Of a stretch of DNA of 10,050 nt, positions 1 to 5,488 are shown one piece after another; within the stretch, counting starts at the first letter, position 1, and each line of letters starts with the position of its first letter. A program made the translations under genes and the position numbers. Location of the stretch: the NCBI GenBank assembly GCA_028276125.1, contig JAPYWY010000034.1, positions 1 to 10,050 on the forward strand, given 5' to 3'. Source of the stretch: Pseudothermotoga sp. (GTDB taxonomy: Bacteria > Thermotogota > Thermotogae > Thermotogales > DSM-5069). Under the pieces are notes generated by a model, which did no database searches, was not told where the DNA came from, and saw only the letters and a list, made by a program, of their open reading frames with translations.

Positions 1-435
1 GTGCTCCTCGATTCCCACAAGCCTTCCGAGTTCTCCTTCCACCACGACGCCACGTGGGTGTGCGTAATCGACAACCTGCTTTGTGAGTTTAACGTTTTCT
101 TCGAAAGGAAGGTGCGAACCGTCGATCATGACCGAAGTGAAAAAGCCTGTGTCGATGACAGCCTTACAGAGTTCGAAGGAATCACCATGGTCCAGATGAA
201 CGCATATGGGAATGTCCGGAGCATCTTCCAAGGCAGCCTGAATCAGCTTGGTCAAATAAACCTGCTTGGCATACTTGCGTGCACCCGCAGAGATTTGCAG
301 TATCACGGGTGCTTTTTCCTCTTTCGCTGCGTCGATGACACCTTGAAGGATCTCCATGTTGTTGACGTTGAAGGCCCCTATGGCGTACTTACCGTAAGCC
401 TTTTCGAACATTCCTTTCGAGCTGACGAGTGGCAT
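1..435 (-). CDS. fba: Class II fructose-1,6-bisphosphate aldolase, N-terminal part
   Basis: This is the first 145 codons of a zinc-dependent class II aldolase, a cytoplasmic glycolytic/gluconeogenic enzyme that interconverts fructose 1,6-bisphosphate with glyceraldehyde 3-phosphate and dihydroxyacetone phosphate. The frame is open to the left edge, so the C-terminal half is missing. The protein begins MPLVSSKGMF. It carries the family motif AFNVNN near residue 21, then ICVHLDHGDS at 77-86, where Asp82 is the expected catalytic acid/base and His83 a zinc ligand. HPRGVVVEGELG follows at 126-137, with Glu134 as a further expected metal ligand. The ATG at 435-433 follows a GGGAGGT ribosome binding site. 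The start lies 31 nt after the tRNA-Ser gene with no room for a separate promoter, so the two are probably cotranscribed. A tagatose-bisphosphate aldolase or other ketose-bisphosphate aldolase of the same family cannot be excluded from this fragment. Confidence 0.93.
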   Translation of the reverse strand, partial: MPLVSSKGMFEKAYGKYAIGAFNVNNMEILQGVIDAAKEEKAPVILQISAGARKYAKQVYLTKLIQAALEDAPDIPICVHLDHGDSFELCKAVIDTGFFTSVMIDGSHLPFEENVKLTKQVVDYAHPRGVVVEGELGRLVGIEEH

Positions 436-466
436 ACGCAGACCTCCCAATTGGTGTATTGAAAGC

Positions 467-556
467 TGGCGGAGGCGGTGGGACTCGAACCCACAAGGGG
501 GCTTCACCCCCACCGATTTTCAAGACCGGCTCCTTAGCCAGTTCGGACACGCCTCC
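467..556 (-). tRNA. tRNA-Ser(UGA)
   Basis: This is a complete class II tRNA of 90 nt with encoded CCA (467-469) and discriminator G (470). The acceptor stem pairs GGAGGCG (556-550) with CGCCTCC (477-471). The anticodon stem CCGGT/ACCGG encloses the loop CTTGAAA, with anticodon TGA at 522-520. The long variable arm GGGGG/CCCCC identifies a serine tRNA, and the T arm carries TTCGAGT. The RNA would decode UCA and, by wobble, other UCN codons. It lies directly upstream of the aldolase gene on the same strand. Confidence 0.97.
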
Positions 557-563
557 ATTTCAT

Positions 564-591
564 ATTATACTCGCAAGTGGAGCTCTTGCAA
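564..591 (-). promoter_or_regulatory. Sigma-A type promoter of tRNA-Ser and fba
   Basis: On the minus strand, TTGCAA (591-586) is followed after a 16-nt spacer by a perfect TATAAT (569-564). Seven bases separate the -10 box from the first base of the tRNA at 556, so transcription is predicted to begin at or within one base of the mature tRNA 5' end. The -35 box overlaps the ribosome binding site of the plus-strand kinase gene. Confidence 0.8.
566..571 (+). promoter_or_regulatory. Possible -10 box for the BadF-family gene
   Basis: TATACT on the plus strand overlaps the inverted TATAAT of the tRNA-Ser promoter. The matching -35 region (TTCGGA at 542-547, 18-nt spacer) is poor and lies inside the tRNA gene. 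A start near 578 would give a leader of about 27 nt before the ATG at 605. This is a weak call resting on the position and the -10 match. Confidence 0.35.
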
Positions 592-604
592 AGGAGGTGC
601 ACGA

Positions 605-1459
605 ATGTTGATACTCGGACTGGACGGCGGTGGAACGAGCCTCAAAGCCACAGTAGCAAAGGATGGTCAAGTTATTAAGAGAAAGGTCTTCGAAAAGGGT
701 GTCAACATAAGCGCGGTGAGCGTTGAGGAGCTTGAAAGAACGATCAGAGAAGTGAGAAGTTGGTCTGGACCAGTGGACGAGGTGAGGGCAGCATTCTCGG
801 GTGCGGGTGATCCTCAGCGAAAGGAGGTCTTGGCAACTGTCCTTGAAAAGCTCTTCCCAAGATCGTCTCGCGTGATTTTGTCCGATGCCGAGGCACTGAT
901 CGCTTGTTGCTACGAAGGAAAGCCTTTGGCAGTGGCGATCGCAGGTACTGGTTCCATAGTGGTAGGTGTTGACCAAAACGGTAAGTTCGTTCGTGCGGGT
1001 GGTTGGGGCCATTTGTTCGACGACGAGGCGAGTGCGTTCAGCATTGTGAGAAGCATCATAATCGAGGCGCTGTTACACGTGGATGGGCTTGCGGGACATG
1101 ATCCAGTTTTCCACGAGCTGTTGAACTACTATGGTTTTGACAAGCTCGAACAGCTTGCCAACTTGCAAAGATTAGGTGATTTCAAAGAGAGAATCGCTTC
1201 TTTCGCTAAGGTAATGCCGAACACGGAACTGGTGAGGAGAATAATGAAGAGGGAACTGAAACTCTTCACTGACAGAGTTCGTCAAGTGCTCGCCGTAACG
1301 AATGCAGACAGAGTGCTTGGCTTTGGTGGTATGTTCTCTAACGAAGAGTACAGGAGAATCTTTTGCGCTTTTTTGAAAGATGTGGAGTTCGAGAATCTGA
1401 AGTTGAATGTCGACGAAGTACTCGCGACGAAGGTCGAGTTGAAGACAAACTTCGCATAA
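605..1459 (+). CDS. BadF/BadG/BcrA/BcrD-family ATPase, N-acetylglucosamine kinase-like
   Basis: This 284-residue cytoplasmic protein belongs to the ASKHA (actin-like ATPase) superfamily. The phosphate-1 loop LDGGGTS is at residues 6-12, a conserved LSDAEAL at 92-98, and the phosphate-2 motif AGTGS at 113-117. The GGWGHLFDDE motif typical of GlcNAc-kinase-like members is at 132-141, and a C-terminal GFGGMFSN element is near 239-246. The likely role is phosphorylation of an amino sugar such as N-acetylglucosamine. There are no iron-sulfur cysteine motifs and no partner subunits as seen with the benzoyl-CoA reductase activators, so a sugar kinase is more likely. Family members are usually about 290-320 residues, so it is near full length. 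The ATG at 605 follows an excellent AAGGAGGTG site (591-599). No sugar-uptake gene is adjacent, so the substrate is undefined. It stands alone on the plus strand between two minus-strand tRNA genes, and no terminator is visible after its stop. Confidence 0.88.
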   Translation: MLILGLDGGGTSLKATVAKDGQVIKRKVFEKGVNISAVSVEELERTIREVRSWSGPVDEVRAAFSGAGDPQRKEVLATVLEKLFPRSSRVILSDAEALIACCYEGKPLAVAIAGTGSIVVGVDQNGKFVRAGGWGHLFDDEASAFSIVRSIIIEALLHVDGLAGHDPVFHELLNYYGFDKLEQLANLQRLGDFKERIASFAKVMPNTELVRRIMKRELKLFTDRVRQVLAVTNADRVLGFGGMFSNEEYRRIFCAFLKDVEFENLKLNVDEVLATKVELKTNFA

Positions 1460-1462
1460 AAT

Positions 1463-1539
1463 TGGTCGGGGCGACTGGACTTGAACCAGCGACCTCCTGC
1501 TCCCAAGGCAGGCGCGCTTGCCGTCTGCGCTACGCCCCG
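1463..1539 (-). tRNA. tRNA-Pro(UGG)
   Basis: This is a complete 77-nt tRNA with encoded CCA (1463-1465) and discriminator A. The acceptor stem is CGGGGCG (1539-1533) paired with CGCCCCG (1473-1467); a C1 start is characteristic of proline tRNAs. The anticodon stem CCTGC/GCAGG holds the loop CTTGGGA, with anticodon TGG at 1505-1503. Its 3' end is separated by only 3 nt from the stop codon of the convergent kinase gene. No hairpin terminator is visible beyond it. Confidence 0.97.
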
Positions 1540-1551
1540 ACCACGTTAAAA

Positions 1552-1580
1552 ATCATACCATCATTGAAAGCCCTTTTCAA
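1552..1580 (-). promoter_or_regulatory. Promoter of tRNA-Pro
   Basis: On the minus strand, TTGAAA (1580-1575) and TATGAT (1557-1552) are separated by exactly 17 nt. Twelve bases lie between the -10 box and the tRNA, predicting a 5' leader of about 4-5 nt. The -35 region also forms a small dyad, TTGAAA-N5-TTTCAA. It sits in the 68-nt gap after tldE, so the tRNA need not depend on readthrough from tldDE. Confidence 0.75.
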
Positions 1581-1607
1581 GACCCTTCGACCACATATTT
1601 CACAATC

Positions 1608-2939
1608 TCACGCCGTCTTCGAAGTGAAATTGAACGACTGAACCTTCATGTACGGTGCGACTTGAGGGAAATATTCCGAAGCGACTGACTCGACCTCTTT
1701 GGATATCGCTTCAATGTTTTGAGTGAACTCGAAGAACTTGACGTTGAACCTCATGTTTTTCAAAGCTTTAGTGAGCTGTCCGTTTTCTATGATGAAGGTT
1801 CCATCCCGCGTCATGCCTGTGAAGATGGCTTCTTGTGGATCAACGATGTTCATGTAGTGGAACCTGTTCACGTAGATTCCGCTCTTCGTGCCCTTGATCA
1901 TCTCCTCAACGGGCATGGTTCCAGCATCTACGACCAAGTTCACGGGTACGGCGCTGTCCAGATCGTCCAAGCTGAACGTGTGGCCCGTGGGTTTCTTGTT
2001 GAACCTCAGTGCCGCTCCGTGCGCGTAGAACACGTTCTTGAACACGCCATTTTCTATGATCGCCGTCTTTTCCCTCTTCTTTCCGCACAGATCGTACACG
2101 AAGGGCAACTGCATCGGATGCGTGGGATCATCGTAGACATTCAGCTCGTTCGGGCCTATCTTGGTGCCCAGATATTTCGCAGAAGGACTTATCTTCAATT
2201 CGTGCGTGTAGCCGTTGGTGCAGAGCCAGCCAAAGTACATGAACAAATCGCTCACCGCCTCTGGTCCAAGTACGACGGTGTAGCTTCCGGGGTCTATCTC
2301 CACAGGGTTCCTCGACATCTTCGCAAATCTCACAGCCCGCTCAACCTTCTCATCCACGCTTAACTCCTCATAACTCTTCGCTACTCCAGACGCGTACCCA
2401 CTCGCAGATTCATTCATCGCAACGACGTTGAACGAAACTCCTCCGAAAGATTGGTATAAGAACGTGCCGTTCGAGCTCATGACGACGTTCTCGGTTACGT
2501 TGTCGCTCACATAACCGAAAAGCAACACGTCGTTCGCCGCAATCTTGAGCATTCGATCAAAGATGATGGCCCTTTGCTCTGCGAAAACCTTCTTGAGCGA
2601 TTCGGCCACGTTTTCCACAGGATAACCCATGGAAACTTCTGGAAGCCTGAACTCGTAATCGAGAGGCGTTGCAAACCTGAGCATGGTTTCGAGTCTTTCC
2701 CTCAGGGCTTTCAAACCCGGAACGGTCAGGTCGTTGCTCGTTGCGAGTGCGATCTTGTTGTCCTTGGTGGCCAACACTGAAAGGGAAGCTTTGCGCTCTG
2801 CCACGTTCTGATGAATCCTGCTGTTAGCGAAACGCGTCAGAGCTTGATCCTGTTCCCAAACGACCGCGAGGAACTTCAAGCCGATGAAATGTTCGTTCAT
2901 GAGTCTGAACAGGTTTCTGTAGAACGCTTCACCCCTCAT
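1608..2939 (-). CDS. tldE: TldE/PmbA-family subunit of the TldD/TldE peptidase
   Basis: This 443-residue protein resembles the PmbA/TldE branch of the TldD-PmbA family. TldE pairs with TldD to make a heterodimeric zinc peptidase; in Escherichia coli the pair processes the microcin B17 precursor and degrades CcdA. It lacks the HExxxH zinc motif present in its partner: the equivalent helix reads VSDLFMYFGW near residues 228-237. This fits a non-catalytic subunit that shapes the substrate tunnel. The C-terminal beta domain contains family-like stretches such as GTKSGIYVNRFHYMNIVDP. Its ATG overlaps the tldD stop as ATGA (2939-2936), showing translational coupling, with GGTAGGTG upstream as the binding site. 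No hairpin terminator follows; the next minus-strand gene is tRNA-Pro, 68 nt away. The natural substrate here is unknown. Confidence 0.88.
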   Translation of the reverse strand: MRGEAFYRNLFRLMNEHFIGLKFLAVVWEQDQALTRFANSRIHQNVAERKASLSVLATKDNKIALATSNDLTVPGLKALRERLETMLRFATPLDYEFRLPEVSMGYPVENVAESLKKVFAEQRAIIFDRMLKIAANDVLLFGYVSDNVTENVVMSSNGTFLYQSFGGVSFNVVAMNESASGYASGVAKSYEELSVDEKVERAVRFAKMSRNPVEIDPGSYTVVLGPEAVSDLFMYFGWLCTNGYTHELKISPSAKYLGTKIGPNELNVYDDPTHPMQLPFVYDLCGKKREKTAIIENGVFKNVFYAHGAALRFNKKPTGHTFSLDDLDSAVPVNLVVDAGTMPVEEMIKGTKSGIYVNRFHYMNIVDPQEAIFTGMTRDGTFIIENGQLTKALKNMRFNVKFFEFTQNIEAISKEVESVASEYFPQVAPYMKVQSFNFTSKTA

Positions 2940-4381
2940 CTTTTAACACCTACCTTCACCTTCCTGAACCTGGCTGGAGATGTTCCGTGGCCCACGTGCA
3001 TCACCTGCATGGGTTGACCCTTTCCACAGTTAGGAACGCCCCACACGTGCCAGTAGGACTCGTTCGCAATTCCATCACACTTGTTCCAGAAGTTCGGTGT
3101 TATGTCGTGATAAACTGGGTTCTTGAAGATCTTTCCGGTGAGTTTGCCACCCTTTATTTCGTAAGCAATCTCGGTGGCGAACTGGAAGTTCAATCTGAGA
3201 TCATCTATCGACCAACTCTTGTTTGTGTCCAACAAGAAACCATAGTCTACCCCGGCGATGAGTTCTTCCAGAGTGTAGTTGCCCGGCAACAAGTTTATGT
3301 TCGTCATCCTTATGATGGGTGGGTGAGACCAGCTGTCGGCTCTGGCAGCACCGTTGGATCTCAGACCCAACTCGGCCGCAGTCTGCCTGTCCATCAAATA
3401 GCCCACAAACAAACCGTTTCGCACGATATAGCTCTTCTGTGCTTTCACACCTTCATCATCGAACCCGAAGCTCCCGAGCCCCCCTATAATCGTGGCATCC
3501 GCGGTGATGTTGACATGTTCACTACCGTACTTGAGCTTTCCAAGCTTATCAAGCGTGAGGAAACTTCCACCTGCAAAGCTCAACTCGGAACCCATCACCC
3601 TATCGAGCTCGCTGGGATGGCCGCACGACTCGTGTATTTGCAATGCAAGTTGATTCCCGGAGATGATCACATCGTACTCACCAGGTTCTATCTCAGGTGC
3701 GTCCACGAGCATCGCTGCCTCTTCGGCCACCTTTGGCGCATGCTCGAGCAGCTTCATCTCCTCGATGAATTCCCAACCTCTCGTGGCATGATCGCCCCCA
3801 AAGCTCGCTGGGTAGGATCTTCTTTGAAAACCAGCTTCTCCAAGTGCGTCAGCCTCGATACCAGCACCCGTGATGTAGATTTCTTGGTTTATCACGGAAC
3901 CTTCCGTGCTCAGAAAAAGTTTATCGATCCTTCGGAAACTCATCGAACCTGTCGCGCGAACCACTCTCGAATTCTCTTTCATCTTCAGTGTCGCCGCTTT
4001 GAGTAGGTCGATCTTTTCATCATCGCTGATCAGGAAGGGATCTTTCATCACCCAAGATTTGAACGCGGCCTTGTGCGCCGGTTCCAAAGACAACTGAACT
4101 TCCTTGTTCGACCTCTTGTTTGAAGCCATCGCGATCTCCAAAGCCTTCAATGCTGTTCGTTCGAGTGCCGCATCACCTCGCTCGTCGGTTGCCGCAAAGC
4201 CCCAACCGTTCTCGTACAGAACCCTTATGCCCGTTCCCACATCGACGGAGTGGGTGAAGCTCTTGAGCACACCGTTCTCAACGAAAAGCTCTTGCCTCGT
4301 GTGCTCCTCGTAACGGACATCCGCGTACCGAGCACCCTTACTCGTCAAGAAACTCAGTAATCTTTCTAGTTTTTCCTGCAT
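2936..4381 (-). CDS. tldD: TldD-family zinc metallopeptidase
   Basis: This 481-residue protein is close to the usual TldD length. It carries the signature IHESCGH, in which His250, Glu251 and His255 form the HExxxH zinc site, followed by PSELDRVMGSE. A late cysteine, Cys452 in PNCGKGQP, matches the third zinc ligand known in TldD. The N-terminal half contains YADVRYEEH and the VGTGIRVL stretch (residues 48-55) typical of the family. It should act in the cytoplasm with the TldE subunit encoded immediately downstream, the two reading frames overlapping by 4 nt. The ATG at 4381-4379 follows GGGAGGT, a strong site. A stable hairpin lies 28 nt upstream of the start, between tldD and a possible small gene, and could attenuate expression. 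No clear promoter fits between the hairpin and the start, so transcription probably enters from upstream. Confidence 0.93.
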   Translation of the reverse strand: MQEKLERLLSFLTSKGARYADVRYEEHTRQELFVENGVLKSFTHSVDVGTGIRVLYENGWGFAATDERGDAALERTALKALEIAMASNKRSNKEVQLSLEPAHKAAFKSWVMKDPFLISDDEKIDLLKAATLKMKENSRVVRATGSMSFRRIDKLFLSTEGSVINQEIYITGAGIEADALGEAGFQRRSYPASFGGDHATRGWEFIEEMKLLEHAPKVAEEAAMLVDAPEIEPGEYDVIISGNQLALQIHESCGHPSELDRVMGSELSFAGGSFLTLDKLGKLKYGSEHVNITADATIIGGLGSFGFDDEGVKAQKSYIVRNGLFVGYLMDRQTAAELGLRSNGAARADSWSHPPIIRMTNINLLPGNYTLEELIAGVDYGFLLDTNKSWSIDDLRLNFQFATEIAYEIKGGKLTGKIFKNPVYHDITPNFWNKCDGIANESYWHVWGVPNCGKGQPMQVMHVGHGTSPARFRKVKVGVKR

Positions 4382-4408
4382 CCACCTACCTCCCTTCGCG
4401 ACAACGAA

Positions 4409-4435
4409 GAAAGCAGGGATTCAATCCCTGCTTTC
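4409..4435 (-). terminator. Hairpin between the small ORF and tldD (terminator or attenuator)
   Basis: An uninterrupted 11-bp stem, GAAAGCAGGGA / TCCCTGCTTTC (4435-4425 with 4419-4409), has a 5-nt loop, TTGAA. On the minus strand it is followed by TTCGTTGT, a weak uridine tract, so termination is probably partial. The loop contains the TGA stop codon of the upstream 65-codon frame. With no obvious promoter between the hairpin and tldD, it may act as an attenuator. Confidence 0.6.
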
Positions 4436-4618
4436 CTCTTCGTCATCGTTGAGTATTTGCTTGAGAGCTCTTTCTATGTTTTCCTCGTTCATTTTCTGTC
4501 CAGACTGGAGTATCATGAGAGCCGCTTTGATCACGACGATACGAGGATAGTGCTTCATGAGTCTTTGGATCGGGTCGGGTTTCAGGGTCTTGGTTTCCAA
4601 GGTGATCACCGTCCTCAT
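4421..4618 (-). CDS. Possible small acidic-tailed protein upstream of tldD
   Basis: This 65-residue frame is not a family I recognise. It has a short beta-like start (MRTVITLETKTL), a basic and hydrophobic helix-like middle (RLMKHYPRIVVIKAALMIL), a second amphipathic helix (EENIERALKQIL) and a very acidic tail. There is no signal peptide, cysteine pair or metal motif. The ATG at 4618 has only AAGGG very close upstream. A TTG at residue 7 is preceded by GGTGATC at the spacing expected for an extended Shine-Dalgarno and could be the true start. The frame continues upstream through the tRNA-Met gene, so a longer version is not credible. It is collinear with tldDE, and its stop falls in the hairpin loop before tldD. 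It could be a real small cytoplasmic protein or chance coding. Confidence 0.45.
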   Translation of the reverse strand: MRTVITLETKTLKPDPIQRLMKHYPRIVVIKAALMILQSGQKMNEENIERALKQILNDDEEESRD

Positions 4619-4623
4619 CGCCC

Positions 4624-4652
4624 TTGACACGAACAAGGGCTCGCTGTATAAT
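4624..4652 (+). promoter_or_regulatory. Perfect consensus promoter of tRNA-Met
   Basis: TTGACA (4624-4629) and TATAAT (4647-4652) both match the sigma-A consensus exactly, with the ideal 17-nt spacer. The tRNA starts 13 nt after the -10 box, giving a predicted 5' leader of about 6-7 nt. The -35 box lies just upstream of the divergent small ORF start at 4618. Confidence 0.9.
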
Positions 4653-4665
4653 GAACTGTGGTTAC

Positions 4666-4741
4666 GGGCTCGTAGCTCAGTAGGTAGAGCGCCCGGCTCA
4701 TAACCGGGTGGTCGGGGGTTCGAAGCCTCCCGAGCCCACCA
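4666..4741 (+). tRNA. tRNA-Met(CAU), elongator type
   Basis: This is a complete 76-nt tRNA. The acceptor stem GGGCTCG (4666-4672) pairs with CGAGCCC (4731-4737), followed by discriminator A and encoded CCA (4739-4741). The anticodon arm CCCGG-CTCATAA-CCGGG carries CAT at 4699-4701. The paired G1:C72 and the absence of the three stacked G:C pairs seen in initiators argue against initiator tRNA. It could also be tRNA-Ile2, whose CAU anticodon is modified to lysidine; sequence identity elements would need a full comparison. Confidence 0.95.
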
Positions 4742-4744
4742 ACG

Positions 4745-4769
4745 AGGGAGCGAATAGCTCCCTTTTCTT
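4745..4769 (+). terminator. Rho-independent terminator of tRNA-Met
   Basis: The stem AGGGAGC / GCTCCCT (4745-4751 with 4757-4763) has loop GAATA and is followed by a T-rich stretch, TTTTCTT. It begins 4 nt after the CCA end, making tRNA-Met a self-contained monocistronic unit with its own promoter. Confidence 0.85.
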
Positions 4770-4778
4770 ATCTGAATT

Positions 4779-5318
4779 TTACCACCAAATCTGGTTTTTG
4801 TAAAGATGCATAAACCGAGCAAGTTTCTCACTGCCACTGAATCAAATGCACATGTAAATGATAAAGAGCAATGCTTTCAGCGCCTCATGAATTGACTTTG
4901 AATCGGTTCCCGCTAAAATCGACTCAGCGTTTTCAAAAGCCTGCAGACGATAAAAGACGGATGTTTTCACTTGTTCTGAAGCTAAATTTTCTCAGCCCGT
5001 ATATAGATATATGGAAAGGCGCGCCACCAGGATCCTGGGAAAAGCTGAGCGTACTTTGGGATAGGTCTATTCTGTCATGGTTCAGCTCATGGTCTCAAGC
5101 ATAGATTGAAGTCGTGAACGTTCGTAATGAGGAATCGCTTCAACTGACGAGTAGAGTAGAGAACTGAAAAGGTTCCTGGTAAATGTTGAAGTTCACCGGT
5201 TATGCTTCCAGCCTTCGAGCTTTGCTGGGGTGTACATGAGCAAAATGTTGATTTTTCCCAGCTGATCATACAAAAATCGATCTTCTTCCGCGATCCGAAC
5301 TGAACCAGCCGAAAGATC
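4779..5318 (-). pseudogene. Possible decayed minus-strand coding sequence
   Basis: No intact gene is visible between about 4770 and 5440. One minus-strand frame (codons whose lowest coordinate is divisible by 3) shows protein-like open stretches separated by stops. There are 41 codons at 5318-5196 (including EEDRFLYDQLGKINILLMY), 36 at 5192-5085 and 24 at 5066-4995. Then come 49 codons at 4991-4845 (including VFYRLQAFENAESIL and SKSIHEALKALLFIIY). Stops fall at 5319, 5193, 5082, 5067, 4992, 4842 and 4779 (lowest base). The hydrophobic and charged patterning is more protein-like than in the other frames, suggesting an old inactivated gene, but I recognise no family. Ordinary AT-richer intergenic DNA is a real alternative. 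Confidence 0.25.
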
Positions 5319-5448
5319 TCAACAACGAATCAGTGAGCGTCGAGCCTGAAACACAACCAGATTTAGAGCGAGATGTGCTGAAAAACATCGAGAATCACAA
5401 AGAAACATTTCTTTCGTTTCGAAAAAGATGCTTCCATCACTCAAGTGA

Positions 5449-5472
5449 AAAGGCGGGCAAAAGCCCGCCTTT
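5449..5472 (-). terminator. Terminator of the fatty acid operon
   Basis: The stem AAAGGCGGGC / GCCCGCCTTT (5472-5463 with 5458-5449) has a TTTT loop on the minus strand, with one more T at 5448 and then CAC. It lies 16 nt after the stop of the CoA-transferase beta gene. The GC-rich 10-bp stem is convincing although the T tract is short. Confidence 0.82.
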
Positions 5473-5488
5473 GGCTTTTTCAAGATCC

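Noticed and set aside
1719..2363. Plus-strand open frame (214 codons) opposite tldE
   Set aside because: It is antisense to a good family match, with no ribosome binding site or domain.
2987..4006. Long plus-strand open frame (339 codons) opposite tldD
   Set aside because: It is fully antisense to a well-supported TldD with zinc ligands in place. The translation shows no recognisable domain.
4666..4741. Initiator tRNA-fMet
   Set aside because: The G1:C72 pair is intact, and the anticodon stem lacks the three consecutive G:C pairs next to the loop that mark initiators.
4619..4837. Longer version of the small minus-strand frame upstream of tldD
   Set aside because: The extension runs antisense through the complete tRNA-Met gene and its terminator, and its translation reads as tRNA shadow.
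4871..5104. Plus-strand open frame of 77 codons in the gene-free stretch
   Set aside because: It has only a weak binding site, codon use unlike neighbouring genes and no recognisable motif. The minus strand here looks more coding-like.
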